The position numbers were made by a program, and so were the translations under genes. DNA of 64,000 nt from Streptococcus sanguinis (GTDB lineage Bacteria > Bacillota > Bacilli > Lactobacillales > Streptococcaceae): NCBI RefSeq assembly GCF_013343115.1, contig NZ_CP054570.1, positions 372,001 through 436,000 on the forward strand, read 5' to 3'. Numbering within the stretch: position 1 is the stretch's first letter; every line of letters begins with the position of its first letter. Shown here in pieces: positions 1 to 8,290 of this stretch. The notes below the pieces were generated by a model. It was not told where the DNA came from. It was given only the letters and a program-made list of their open reading frames with translations, and did not search any database.

Positions 1-116
1 TGATACCTTATTATGAGATGAATGGTATCGTCCACGAAGGGATTTCTGACTCAACTCATGGTGGAGCTATCTGGTCTGATATGGTGTGGGAAAATCCCAA
101 TTTTAAGGAGAAGTGA
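1..116 (+). CDS. GNAT family acetyltransferase, C-terminal end (partial)
   Basis: Only the last 37 or so codons are in the window, ending at the TGA at 114-116. The visible tail, with the motif WSDMVWENP close to the end, closely resembles the end of the following gene (WFDMVWENP), so the two are tandem paralogues. GNAT enzymes transfer an acetyl group from acetyl-CoA to an amine; the substrate cannot be read from this fragment. The stop overlaps the next start codon (TGATG), so the two genes are probably translationally coupled. Confidence 0.75.
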   Translation, partial: IPYYEMNGIVHEGISDSTHGGAIWSDMVWENPNFKEK

Positions 117-631
117 TGATTATCCGTCAAGCTCAAATGGCTGACTTAGACGCCATTTATGCTATCGAATTGGAAAATTTCAGTCCAGAAGAGGCTGTTA
201 GCCGCGAAAGTCTAGCAGCTCATATCCAAACCCTATCTTCAACTTTTTTGGTGGCAGAAAAGGACGATAAGATTTTGGGCTATCTGGAGGGACCTGTCCG
301 TCCAGAACGTTATTTAAAGGACATTTCCTTTACAGAGGAGATTGAAGATTATGGTCATCTGGACGGCGGCTTTATCTCTCTGACCAGCCTTTCTATCTCG
401 AAAGATGCTCAGGGGATGGGGGCCGGCCGCAAGCTATTGGAAGCTATGAAAGAGATTGCTATAGCAGATGAACGCCACGGCATCAATCTGACCTGCCACG
501 ACTATCTCACCGCATACTACGAGAAGCATGCCTTTGTAAATGAAGGTTTGTCACAATCAACTTACGCAGGCGCTACTTGGTTTGATATGGTCTGGGAAAA
601 TCCTAGACTCAAACTTCAAAAAAACCAATAA
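116..631 (+). CDS. GNAT family N-acetyltransferase
   Basis: The 171-residue protein has the usual GNAT layout. An N-terminal strand (IIRQAQMADLDAIYAIE) leads to a central LTSLSISKDAQGMGAGRKLL segment, which is the acetyl-CoA pyrophosphate-binding motif A (consensus Q/RxxGxG/A). A C-terminal Tyr-rich segment (HDYLTAYYEKHAF) follows. I start it at ATG 116, overlapping the TGA of the upstream paralogue, rather than at the GTG three bases earlier. The family acetylates small amines, antibiotics or protein N-termini; nothing here fixes the substrate. It is probably cytoplasmic and cotranscribed with its paralogue. Confidence 0.85.
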   Translation: MIIRQAQMADLDAIYAIELENFSPEEAVSRESLAAHIQTLSSTFLVAEKDDKILGYLEGPVRPERYLKDISFTEEIEDYGHLDGGFISLTSLSISKDAQGMGAGRKLLEAMKEIAIADERHGINLTCHDYLTAYYEKHAFVNEGLSQSTYAGATWFDMVWENPRLKLQKNQ

Positions 632-654
632 TAAGCTAGAAAAACCTACTCTTA

Positions 655-683
655 TTGCATTTATCTGACTTTTAAGATATAAT
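655..683 (+). promoter_or_regulatory. Promoter of mltG
   Basis: A TTGCAT -35 box (655-660) and a TATAAT -10 box (678-683) are separated by 17 bp. Transcription would start near 690. That excludes an upstream ATG at 682 as the mltG start and supports the TTG at 715. Confidence 0.6.
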
Positions 684-714
684 GTTAGGGATTATGATGA
701 AGGAGGTCAAATTT

Positions 715-2178
715 TTGACTGAAAAATCACAAGACAAAGAGAAGAATCTGAGCTTTAAAGAGCAGATTTTGAAAGACTTAGCTGGAGAAAAGGAAGAACA
801 AACTCCCTCTTCAACTAGCCAGTCAGAAGCGGACTCTGCTTCTGCAAAAGAAACAGCAGCTGCAGATGACTTTGAAGCTAGACCGGCTTCGGTAGATGTT
901 TCCTACAAGGTTGCAGAGAATGAAAAGGCTCACCCTCAGGTCTATGGCCGAGTGGATGAGGAAGATAAGAAGCCCAATGAGGTCCTATCTCGGGCTAATC
1001 GGGCCAACAACACGGTCAAGAAAAAACGTCAAAACACCTTAGCCCGCAGGATTATGACAACGGTTCTGCTGATTGTCCTGCTGGGACTTGTGGTCACAGG
1101 AGTTGTCGGCTATACTTATGTATCTTCAGCTCTTAAACCTGTTGATGCAAATGCAACAGAGTATGTGACGGTTGAAGTACCAGAAGGCTCTAGCTCTAAG
1201 CAGATTGGGGAAATCCTCGAGAAAAAGGGGCTGATTAAAAATGCTCAAGTTTTTAGTCTCTATTCCAAAATTAAAAGCTTTAACAATTACCAGTCCGGCT
1301 ATTACAATCTCCAGAAGAGTATGGACCTAGATACCATTGCTCGGCAGCTTCAGGAAGGTGGAACAGATACACCGCAACCACCAGTTGTTGGTAAGGTTAC
1401 TATTCCTGAAGGCTATACACTGGAGCAGATTGCAGAGGCTGTGATGGTTAATGCAGCTGCAACTTCTAAAAAGACTAGTAAGACACCTTTTAGCAAGGAC
1501 GATTTCCTAGCTAAGGTGCAGGATGAAGCTTTTATTTCCAAGATGGCGGCTAAATATCCACAGCTGCTGGGCACATTGCCAAGCAAGGACAGCGGAGTCA
1601 AGTATCGCTTAGAAGGTTACCTCTTCCCTGCCACTTATAACTATGGTGAGGATGCGGATTTGGAAAGCTTGATTGACCAGATGTTGGGCGCTATGAATAC
1701 CAATCTGTCTTCTTATTACTCTACTATTGAATCAAAGAACTTGACGGTTAATGAAGTTCTGACACTTGCTTCTCTGGTAGAAAAAGAAGGTTCAACAGAC
1801 CAGGACCGCAAAGATATTGCCAGCGTATTTTATAATCGTCTCAATCAAGCGATGCCGCTTCAGAGTAATATCGCTATCCTTTATGCTCAAGGCAAGCTAG
1901 GAAAGAAAACGACTTTGAAAGAGGACGCTGAAATTGATACCAATATCGACTCGCCTTTCAATGTCTATAAAAAAGAAGGGCTTATGCCTGGGCCAGTTGA
2001 TAGTCCGAGCCTATCAGCTCTGGAAGCTACCATTAATCCAAGTAAGACGGACTACCTCTACTTTGTGGCAAATGTTGAAACAGGCGCTGTTTACTTCGCC
2101 AATACTTATGAGGAACACGCTAAAAATGTTGAGGAGCATGTCAATAGCAAGCTCACTCAATCCAGCAGCACTGATTAA
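715..2178 (+). CDS. mltG: Endolytic transglycosylase MltG (YceG-like)
   Basis: MltG cuts nascent peptidoglycan glycan strands and is tied to peripheral wall growth in streptococci. The cytoplasmic N-terminus (about 110 residues) is long, acidic and Ser/Glu-rich. One transmembrane helix follows (about 112-139, RIMTTVLLIVLLGLVVTGVV), then an extracellular LysM-like region and the YceG catalytic domain. The catalytic glutamate lies in LASLVEKEG near residue 356. I choose the TTG at 715 because AAGGAGG lies about 8 bases upstream; the in-frame ATG at 682 lies within the promoter. The long N-terminal tail is typical of streptococcal MltG. Confidence 0.93.
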   Translation: MTEKSQDKEKNLSFKEQILKDLAGEKEEQTPSSTSQSEADSASAKETAAADDFEARPASVDVSYKVAENEKAHPQVYGRVDEEDKKPNEVLSRANRANNTVKKKRQNTLARRIMTTVLLIVLLGLVVTGVVGYTYVSSALKPVDANATEYVTVEVPEGSSSKQIGEILEKKGLIKNAQVFSLYSKIKSFNNYQSGYYNLQKSMDLDTIARQLQEGGTDTPQPPVVGKVTIPEGYTLEQIAEAVMVNAAATSKKTSKTPFSKDDFLAKVQDEAFISKMAAKYPQLLGTLPSKDSGVKYRLEGYLFPATYNYGEDADLESLIDQMLGAMNTNLSSYYSTIESKNLTVNEVLTLASLVEKEGSTDQDRKDIASVFYNRLNQAMPLQSNIAILYAQGKLGKKTTLKEDAEIDTNIDSPFNVYKKEGLMPGPVDSPSLSALEATINPSKTDYLYFVANVETGAVYFANTYEEHAKNVEEHVNSKLTQSSSTD

Positions 2179-2198
2179 ATTGCTGTTATTGCAGACGA

Positions 2199-2230
2199 GA
2201 GAAAGCTAGGCAGCTAGTTCTAGCTTTCTC
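2199..2230 (+). terminator. Hairpin after mltG
   Basis: An 11-bp perfect stem (GAGAAAGCTAG / CTAGCTTTCTC) follows the mltG stop. There is no T-tract directly after it, so it may be an mRNA-end or processing structure instead of an efficient intrinsic terminator. Confidence 0.5.
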
Positions 2231-2322
2231 AGTCCTGCTATATAAAAAAGGGACTGATACAGACTTGTCTCAGCCTCTTGTTTTAGTTTTAAAATAAAAG
2301 AAAATAAAAGAAAAGAGAAAAA

Positions 2323-2805
2323 ATGGCTGAAAAAACTTATCCTATGACCCTAGAGGAAAAGGAAAAACTAGAAAAAGAATTAGAAGAATTGAAATTGGTG
2401 CGTCGTCCAGAAGTGGTAGAGCGTATTAAGATTGCCCGCTCCTACGGCGATTTGTCAGAAAACAGTGAATACGAAGCTGCAAAGGACGAACAGGCTTTTG
2501 TGGAAGGACAGATTTCTAGTCTGGAAACCAAGATCCGCTACGCTGAGATTGTAAACAGTGACGCTGTAGCCAAGGACGAGGTAGCTATCGGCAAAACAGT
2601 TACCATTCAAGAAGTAGGCGAAAGCGAAGAGGAAGTCTACATTATCGTTGGTTCTGCTGGTGCTGATGCTTTCGCAGGCAAGGTATCCAATGAAAGCCCG
2701 ATTGGTCAAGCTTTGATTGGCAAAAAGACAGGTGATACTGCAACAGTCGAAACACCGGTTGGCAGCTACGACGTTAAAATTCTCAAGGTTGAAAAAACCG
2801 TTTAA
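2323..2805 (+). CDS. greA: Transcription elongation factor GreA
   Basis: GreA enters the RNA polymerase secondary channel and stimulates cleavage of backtracked RNA. The 160-residue protein has standard length. An N-terminal coiled coil (about residues 8-75) carries the conserved segment [20 protein letters not shown] with the acidic tip residues. A C-terminal FKBP-like domain (about 80-160) follows. The start is ATG 2323, preceded by an A-rich stretch containing AAAAGAGAAAA. It lies directly after mltG, an arrangement common in streptococci. Confidence 0.97.
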   Translation: MAEKTYPMTLEEKEKLEKELEELKLVRRPEVVERIKIARSYGDLSENSEYEAAKDEQAFVEGQISSLETKIRYAEIVNSDAVAKDEVAIGKTVTIQEVGESEEEVYIIVGSAGADAFAGKVSNESPIGQALIGKKTGDTATVETPVGSYDVKILKVEKTV

Positions 2806-2818
2806 TAAGTATTAAAAG

Positions 2819-2846
2819 GAACTGGCTAGAAGACTGGTTCTTTTTT
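2819..2846 (+). terminator. Intrinsic terminator of greA
   Basis: A stem GAACTGG (2819-2825) pairs with CTGGTTC (2834-2840), with two G-U wobbles, and is followed by six Ts. Confidence 0.7.
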
Positions 2847-2958
2847 CGTTTCTTTTAAGACAGAGAGTGTAGGCTAGATAAGAAGAGCAGGGGAAAAATA
2901 GAGAAAAGACAGATGGTTATGCTATAATGAGAATAAGCTAGAAAAGTAGGAGAACTGT

Positions 2959-3579
2959 ATGCAAGAGCAAGATATTTATGGGAAATACGGCGTCTATCTG
3001 CCCAAGATTTTAGATGATCTTAGTCAGCGTATTCAAGAGGCTAATGATCGAGTCAAGCAGGAAACAGGGCAGAAGCTTTTTGAGCATTTTAATGCACGGG
3101 TCAAGCAGGCAGCCAGTATGGAAGAGAAATGTCAACGCAAGAATCTGCCTAGGGCGCCAGAGTCTGCCCTGAAAGAAATTCGTGATGCGATTGGGATTCG
3201 GATTGTTTGCGGTTTTATCGAGGACATCTATCAGACGATTGAGGTGCTTCGTCAGCTGGAGGGCTGTGAGATTGTTCTGGAAAAGGACTATATCCGAGCT
3301 GCCAAGCCTAATGGCTATCGCTCCTACCACTTGATATTAGAGGTGGAGACTCCTTATGAGGATTGTCATGGTCAAAATCCCGGCCGCTATTTTGTAGAAA
3401 TCCAGCTTCGGACCATTGCTATGGACTCTTGGGCCAGCTTAGAGCATCAGATGAAGTACAAGCATGAGATTAAAGACAGCAAGCGGATTGTTCGTGAGCT
3501 GAAACGCTGTGCAGATGAGCTGGCGTCCTGTGATGTGACCATGCAGACCATCCGCAATTTGATTCGAGAAAGTGAGTGA
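2959..3579 (+). CDS. relP: Small alarmone synthetase RelP
   Basis: RelP makes the alarmone (p)ppGpp from ATP and GTP/GDP. The 206-residue protein has a RelA/SpoT synthetase domain only, with no HD hydrolase. Conserved elements are RDAIGIRIVC (75-84), KPNGYRSYH (116-124, substrate-binding loop) and EIQLRT (147-152, with the catalytic Glu). I call it RelP and not RelQ because a response regulator and a histidine kinase follow immediately, the relPRS arrangement described in S. mutans. A TATAAT box sits at about 2927. The next gene begins 1 nt after this stop. Confidence 0.9.
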   Translation: MQEQDIYGKYGVYLPKILDDLSQRIQEANDRVKQETGQKLFEHFNARVKQAASMEEKCQRKNLPRAPESALKEIRDAIGIRIVCGFIEDIYQTIEVLRQLEGCEIVLEKDYIRAAKPNGYRSYHLILEVETPYEDCHGQNPGRYFVEIQLRTIAMDSWASLEHQMKYKHEIKDSKRIVRELKRCADELASCDVTMQTIRNLIRESE

Positions 3580-3580
3580 G

Positions 3581-4285
3581 ATGATGAAGATTTTATTAGC
3601 TGAAGATGAGCAGCAGCTGTCCCGTGTCTTGGAAACAGCGATGACCCATGAGGGCTATCAGGTTGATACCGCTTTTGATGGGCAAGAAGCTGTGGACTTG
3701 GCCAAGGAAAATGCTTATGATTTGATGATTCTGGATATCATGATGCCGGTCAAGACAGGCATTGAAGCGCTGAAAGAAATCCGCCAAACCGGCAATACTA
3801 CCCATGTCATCATGCTGACAGCTATGTCAGAGGTGGATGACAAGGTCACAGGGCTGGATGCCGGTGCAGATGATTATCTGACCAAGCCCTTCTCTCTGAA
3901 AGAGCTTCTAGCTCGCCTGCGCTCTATGTCCAGACGGGTAGCGACGTTTACCCCCAATTTGCTGCAGATTGGCCAAACCAGCCTCAATGTCGGAGAGCAT
4001 GAACTTATTAGCTCCAATTCCATCCGCCTAGCCGGTAAGGAATCTAGAATGATGGAATTTCTCATGCTTAATGCCCAGAAGAGTCTTTCTACTCAGGAAA
4101 TCTTCCGCCATGTTTGGTCCAAAGACGAAGATGAGGATTTGGACGAAGGCTTCGTCTGGATTTATATTTCCTATTTGCGTCAGAAGCTGAAGGCTATTCA
4201 TGCTGATCTGGCTATCTTGGGTGAGGAAGGCGGCAGTTTCACTCTGGTGCCGCTAGAAGGAGATGGCCATGTTTCGGAAGCTTAA
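3581..4285 (+). CDS. relR: Response regulator RelR (OmpR family)
   Basis: This 234-residue regulator has a receiver domain with an acidic pocket (E8/D9), the phospho-acceptor Asp at about 52 in LILD-type context (MILDIMMP) and Lys about 102 (YLTKPF). A C-terminal winged-helix DNA-binding domain follows (about 130-225). The start could be ATG 3581 or 3584; there is also an in-frame GTG at 3572 that overlaps relP. The tight spacing to relP and the overlap with the kinase gene (4263) indicate one transcript. In S. mutans the system links RelP alarmone synthesis to envelope or oxidative signals; the signal here is unknown. Confidence 0.88.
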   Translation: MMKILLAEDEQQLSRVLETAMTHEGYQVDTAFDGQEAVDLAKENAYDLMILDIMMPVKTGIEALKEIRQTGNTTHVIMLTAMSEVDDKVTGLDAGADDYLTKPFSLKELLARLRSMSRRVATFTPNLLQIGQTSLNVGEHELISSNSIRLAGKESRMMEFLMLNAQKSLSTQEIFRHVWSKDEDEDLDEGFVWIYISYLRQKLKAIHADLAILGEEGGSFTLVPLEGDGHVSEA

Positions 4286-5504
4286 AATTCGGTTCATTCT
4301 GCTGGCTTCGGCAGCTATTGTCTGTATTTTGCTGACCATGATTGCTGTCTTAAACTCCGTTCGCTTTCTGCAGACCAACGGAGAAATCCAAGCCGTTCTC
4401 AATATTCTATCTGCCAATAATGGAGATTTTCCCAGCGTAGAAGAAACGGCTGAGAGCTTGCAAAACGACCGTATCACCATTGATACCATCTACCAATACC
4501 GCTATTTCAGCGTGGTCTATAATGAAGACAAAACACTTTACTCCACCAACTTAGACCATCTTTCCAATCTATCTAAGGAGCAGGCGCTCAGCTATGCTAA
4601 CAAAGTGATTAAGGACAGCCGCAGCAGTGGGGTTTTTAAGGTAGGCAGTCAATTTTATTCCTACCAGATAACGCAGGATTCCAAAACCAAGCGCTATTTA
4701 CTGGTGGTCTTAGATTCGACTAATTATCTCGAAAGCCGCAATGACTTTTTCTGGCTGTCTATCCAGTTGTGTTTCTATAGCTTTATTTTCTTTGTCTTGG
4801 TCGTGTCTGGATTTTCCAACTTTGCCATCCGTCCCTATATAAAAAACTACGAAAACCAAAAGCGTTTCATTACCAATGCTGGACATGAACTGAAGACGCC
4901 ATTGGCCATCATCTCAGCCAATACGGAGCTGCAAGAGCTGATGACTGGCGAAAATGAATGGACAGAAAGCACCAAGGACCAGGTCAAGCGCCTCAGTAAT
5001 CTAATCAATCAAATGGTCGTTCTGGCCCGTCTGGAAGAGCAGCCAGATGTTACCTTGGTAGATGTGAATTTCTCAGAAGTTGTCAAAAAAGTGGCTGGGA
5101 ACTTCAAGTCTGTCATCGAGAAGGCAGGCAAGAAGTACGAGATTAAGCTGCAGGAAGACATCCATGTCAAGGCAACTGAAGATGAACTTTATGAATTGGT
5201 CAGCATTCTGATTGACAATGCCTGCAAGTATTGTGATGAAGATGGGCAAATTTTTGTCACTCTGACCAAGGCTAAGCGGGGGAAACGAGCTCGTCTGACG
5301 GTAGCCAATAGTTACGCTGATGGTAAGAATGTTGATTATAGCCGTTTCTTTGACCGTTTCTATCGCGAAGACGAATCGCACAATCAGAAGCAGCCTGGCT
5401 ACGGGATTGGCCTATCCATGGCAGAAAGTCTGGTGCGGATTTTCAAGGGCAGGATTTGGGTTTCATATAAGAAAGGCTTGATTGGATTTACTGTTTTATT
5501 GTGA
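4263..5504 (+). CDS. relS: Sensor histidine kinase RelS
   Basis: This 413-residue membrane kinase has TM1 at about 10-31, an extracytoplasmic sensor region of about 130 residues, and TM2 at about 162-188. The HisKA phosphoacceptor is His about 208 in TNAGHELKTPLA. The HATPase domain carries the N-box (LIDNACKYCDEDG) and G-box (GYGIGLSMAESL). The start overlaps the relR end by 23 bases; a second ATG follows two codons later (4269). It partners RelR; there is no HAMP domain evident. It converges on yidC2 across a shared terminator. Confidence 0.88.
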   Translation: MAMFRKLKIRFILLASAAIVCILLTMIAVLNSVRFLQTNGEIQAVLNILSANNGDFPSVEETAESLQNDRITIDTIYQYRYFSVVYNEDKTLYSTNLDHLSNLSKEQALSYANKVIKDSRSSGVFKVGSQFYSYQITQDSKTKRYLLVVLDSTNYLESRNDFFWLSIQLCFYSFIFFVLVVSGFSNFAIRPYIKNYENQKRFITNAGHELKTPLAIISANTELQELMTGENEWTESTKDQVKRLSNLINQMVVLARLEEQPDVTLVDVNFSEVVKKVAGNFKSVIEKAGKKYEIKLQEDIHVKATEDELYELVSILIDNACKYCDEDGQIFVTLTKAKRGKRARLTVANSYADGKNVDYSRFFDRFYREDESHNQKQPGYGIGLSMAESLVRIFKGRIWVSYKKGLIGFTVLL

Positions 5505-5584
5505 TAGAGTCACCTCGTTAATTAGTTATTGCTTTGTTTGCTGAGCTTTTTGTATTGGTTACGCCCGATTCTTACTCGAGATTA

Positions 5585-5618
5585 AAAAATTCTTCTAGTA
5601 TTAGCTAGAAGAATTTTT
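5585..5618. terminator. Bidirectional terminator between relS and yidC2
   Basis: A 14-bp perfect stem, AAAAATTCTTCTAG paired with CTAGAAGAATTTTT, has a 6-nt loop. It has A-tracts and T-tracts on both sides, so it serves both converging genes. Confidence 0.88.
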
Positions 5619-5620
5619 CT

Positions 5621-6544
5621 TTATCTTGACCGTTGCTTACCAGCATTGCGGTTCTTTTTCTTTTTGTTCTTTTGCTCAATAGCCTGCTGAGCTTTTGGAG
5701 TAACATCTTTAGCTCGACTCGCTTTTTTCAAGCCTTTAGGAGGATTTTTTTCAAATTCCTCTGCCACCTGTTTTCTCAAGCGAGGTCGGATGATATAGTT
5801 GATGATAAATTGCTGGATAATTTGGATAAATCCACCAACTACCCAGTAGAGAGTGACTGCGGCAGGAGAGAGGAATGAGAAACCAACAATCATGATAGGA
5901 CTCATATAAGAAGCCTGTTTCATGCTGTTTCTTTGAGTTTCATCTTCAATACCATGCAGAGAGAGCACTGACTGGATATAGTAGAGGATACCGACAATGG
6001 CGGTCAAAGCCCAGTCGCTTTTGGCCAGGTCTTTAATCCAGAGGAAGGAACTGCCTGCAACTCCTTGAGTATACTGGGCTGCAAAGAAGAGGGCTGAGAA
6101 GAAAGGCATTTGGATGAGCAGAGGCAGACAGCCTATACCGCCAAACATGCTGAGTCCATTTTCTTTTTGAGCAGCCATCAGTTCTTGCTGAGCCTGCATT
6201 TTCTCTTCCTGAGTTTCAGCATTTTTGATTCGATCTTGGATTGGGGCAAAAATTGGCTTGAAGTAGTTCATCTTTTCAGACTGAAGCGTTGCCTTCCAAG
6301 ACTGATAGATTCCCAGCGGCAGAATGATAATCCGCACGATGAGCGTAACGATGATAATCGCCAGACCATAACCCAGACCGGAATTTTTGGCGAAAAATTG
6401 GATACCATCCGCCATAGGCTGACCAATCACGTCCCAGATCAGACCAGAAGGATTGCCGGCCTTGTCGCGGCCCACACAGCCGGACAGGAAAATAAGCGCA
6501 GCCAGTCCCATACCGAAGAATAAAAAGCGTTTGAAATGTTTCAC
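5621..6544 (-). CDS. yidC2: Membrane protein insertase YidC2 (OxaA family)
   Basis: The 307-residue insertase works with SecYEG and SRP to place proteins in the membrane. A lipoprotein signal peptide ends at SGC (Cys about 23). Five transmembrane segments follow, and the fold includes LPLGIYQSWKATLQSEKMNYFKP with the conserved groove arginine region. The C-terminal tail is long and strongly basic (KKASRAKDV... KNKKKKNRNAGKQRSR). Streptococci have two paralogues; the longer basic tail that contacts ribosomes and the acyP/spoU neighbourhood mark this as YidC2. It converges on relS. Confidence 0.92.
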   Translation of the reverse strand: MKHFKRFLFFGMGLAALIFLSGCVGRDKAGNPSGLIWDVIGQPMADGIQFFAKNSGLGYGLAIIIVTLIVRIIILPLGIYQSWKATLQSEKMNYFKPIFAPIQDRIKNAETQEEKMQAQQELMAAQKENGLSMFGGIGCLPLLIQMPFFSALFFAAQYTQGVAGSSFLWIKDLAKSDWALTAIVGILYYIQSVLSLHGIEDETQRNSMKQASYMSPIMIVGFSFLSPAAVTLYWVVGGFIQIIQQFIINYIIRPRLRKQVAEEFEKNPPKGLKKASRAKDVTPKAQQAIEQKNKKKKNRNAGKQRSR

Positions 6545-6625
6545 GAGTTCATATCCTTTGTTTCTAAAAAATAATACCTATCTATTCTACTGTTTTTTTG
6601 CAAAATATACAATAGTTCTGCAGAC

Positions 6626-6904
6626 CTAATTTGAAATTTTGAAGTCAGGATAGGAGTCAAAATTAGCCATGGTGACATCCAAATAGCTGACCTTAGAAAA
6701 AGGTGTCGGTCCCTTGCGGATTTCTTGGATAAATTTGGCTATCAGAGCAGGGTCATCAGCCTGAGCAAGAATGCCAACAGTACCATCGTCGTTGTTCCAG
6801 ACCCGGCCGGTGATACCTCCGATTTCCAGCGCTATAGAATAGACTCCCCAGCGGAATCCGACCCCTTGTACCCGTCCTTGGGCAATCATTTTTACCTTCT
6901 GCAT
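6626..6904 (-). CDS. acyP: Acylphosphatase
   Basis: This 92-residue enzyme hydrolyses acyl phosphates such as acetyl phosphate or carbamoyl phosphate. The signature GRVQGVGFRWGVYS holds the phosphate-binding Arg (about 18), and GRVWNNDDGTV supplies the catalytic Asn (about 37). The length matches the family. The reverse strand carries AAGGAGG-like bases just upstream of the start. It is divergent from the SpoU methyltransferase gene and upstream of yidC2. Confidence 0.93.
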   Translation of the reverse strand: MQKVKMIAQGRVQGVGFRWGVYSIALEIGGITGRVWNNDDGTVGILAQADDPALIAKFIQEIRKGPTPFSKVSYLDVTMANFDSYPDFKISN

Positions 6905-6973
6905 GGCGTCCTCCTTTAGTGAGCGGACCGAGGGGATTTAAGCCCTCAGTATGAGTGCAAGTCTGCTAAATTG

Positions 6974-6991
6974 TGGTATAATGTTCTTATG
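6974..6991 (+). promoter_or_regulatory. Extended -10 promoter abutting the start codon (leaderless)
   Basis: TGG-TATAAT (hexamer 6977-6982) is an extended -10 box. The ATG begins at 6989, seven bases after the hexamer, where transcription should start. No ribosome binding site fits between them, so the mRNA is predicted to be leaderless. Confidence 0.65.
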
Positions 6992-7729
6992 AATATTATA
7001 ACCTCAAAAGCCAATAATGTGGTAAAAAAAGCTAAAAAACTTCATCACAAAAAATACCGCAAGGATTCTTATTTGATTGAGGGCTGGCATCTATTTGAGG
7101 AAGCTGTCAGCAGCGGGGAAGAGCTGATTCGGATTTTTGCTTTAGCAGAATACGCAGAGCGATTAGCCGATTTTTCTCAGGTAATCTTTGTCAGTCCGGA
7201 GATTTTAGCAGATTTAGCTGATAGTAAGACGCCACAGGGGATTGTCGCGGAAGTGGCTTTTGAAAGGGAAGAGATACCGGCGGAGTTAAGCGGACGCTAT
7301 CTTTTCTTGGAGGACGTTCAGGATCCAGGTAATGTCGGCACCATCATTCGGACAGCTGATGCAGCTGGCTTTGATGGAGTCTTCATCTCTAGCGCGTCAG
7401 CAGATATCTATAACCTAAAAACGCTGCGCTCTATGCAGGGGAGCCATTTTCATCTGCCAGTTTATCGGATGGATACATCAGATTTTATTAGGCTGGCTCG
7501 TTCTTCCAGTCTGCCAATTCTAGCGTCGACCTTGTCGTCAACATCTATCGATTACAGAGAGGTGGTCAGTAAAGAGAGCTTTGTCCTAGTCATGGGCAAT
7601 GAAGGGCAGGGGATTAGTCCAGAAATGACGGTAGCAGCTGATATTCTGGTCCATATTTCCATGAAGGGGCAGGCAGAAAGTCTCAATGTTGCTGTCGCTG
7701 CTGGTATTTTAATCTTTCATTTAAGCTAA
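6989..7729 (+). CDS. TrmH/SpoU family RNA 2'-O-methyltransferase
   Basis: This 246-residue enzyme is a SPOUT-fold methyltransferase that 2'-O-methylates rRNA or tRNA using S-adenosylmethionine. An N-terminal substrate-binding domain (about 1-95) precedes the knotted catalytic domain. The latter shows motif 1 LEDVQDPGNVGTIIRTADAA (Asn/Arg), motif 2 LVMGNEGQGIS and motif 3 SLNVAVAAGIL. I start at ATG 6989; the TTG at 6971 lies upstream of and inside the -10 element. The exact RNA target cannot be read from sequence. Confidence 0.88.
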   Translation: MNIITSKANNVVKKAKKLHHKKYRKDSYLIEGWHLFEEAVSSGEELIRIFALAEYAERLADFSQVIFVSPEILADLADSKTPQGIVAEVAFEREEIPAELSGRYLFLEDVQDPGNVGTIIRTADAAGFDGVFISSASADIYNLKTLRSMQGSHFHLPVYRMDTSDFIRLARSSSLPILASTLSSTSIDYREVVSKESFVLVMGNEGQGISPEMTVAADILVHISMKGQAESLNVAVAAGILIFHLS

Positions 7730-7773
7730 AAATCAGAAAAAGAGATATAATAGTTGGCAAGGGAGGTGATTCT

Positions 7774-8265
7774 ATGCCTTACAAACAGGACGAGGAGTTT
7801 ATGGCCTATGTTGGGCACTTGATTGAAAAGCCCAGTGTTCAGCGCCTGAAAGAAATTCCCCATCATATTCATTCCAATAGACTTGAACATTCCATCAATG
7901 TAAGTTATACTAGTTACAGAATTGCCAAAAAATTTGGTTGGAATGCCCGCAGCACGGCACGCGGTGCCCTGCTTCATGACTTATTCTACTATGACTGGCG
8001 TGTGACCAAGTTTAAGAAGAGTCATGCTTGGGTTCATCCGAGGTTGGCAGTTCGCAATGCTCGTAAGATTACTAAGCTTAATAAAGTCGAAGAGGACATT
8101 ATCGTCAAGCATATGTGGGGCCTGACCTTGGCACCGCCTCGTTACAAAGAATCATTCGTTGTGACGATGGTGGACAAGTATTGGGCTGTCAAAGAAGCGA
8201 CGGCACCTTGGAGACGCAAGGGCGGTAATCGCAAGCTCTTTCATCGAAAGATGCTGAAACCGTAA
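7774..8265 (+). CDS. HD domain-containing hydrolase
   Basis: This 163-residue cytoplasmic protein carries an HD metal-binding signature: His in RLEHSINV, then LLHDLFYYDW with the HD pair. HD proteins are phosphohydrolases acting on nucleotides or related compounds. The substrate is not known for this subfamily. The start has an excellent ribosome binding site (GGGAGGTGATTCT before ATG 7774), and TATAAT at about 7745 provides a promoter. It sits 44 bases after the methyltransferase gene. Confidence 0.8.
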   Translation: MPYKQDEEFMAYVGHLIEKPSVQRLKEIPHHIHSNRLEHSINVSYTSYRIAKKFGWNARSTARGALLHDLFYYDWRVTKFKKSHAWVHPRLAVRNARKITKLNKVEEDIIVKHMWGLTLAPPRYKESFVVTMVDKYWAVKEATAPWRRKGGNRKLFHRKMLKP

Positions 8266-8290
8266 ATGTTTTATTATAAAAGGAGTAACT

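Noticed and set aside
6971..6988. Upstream TTG start for the SpoU methyltransferase
   Set aside because: It overlaps the -10 promoter element and would add six residues without homology.
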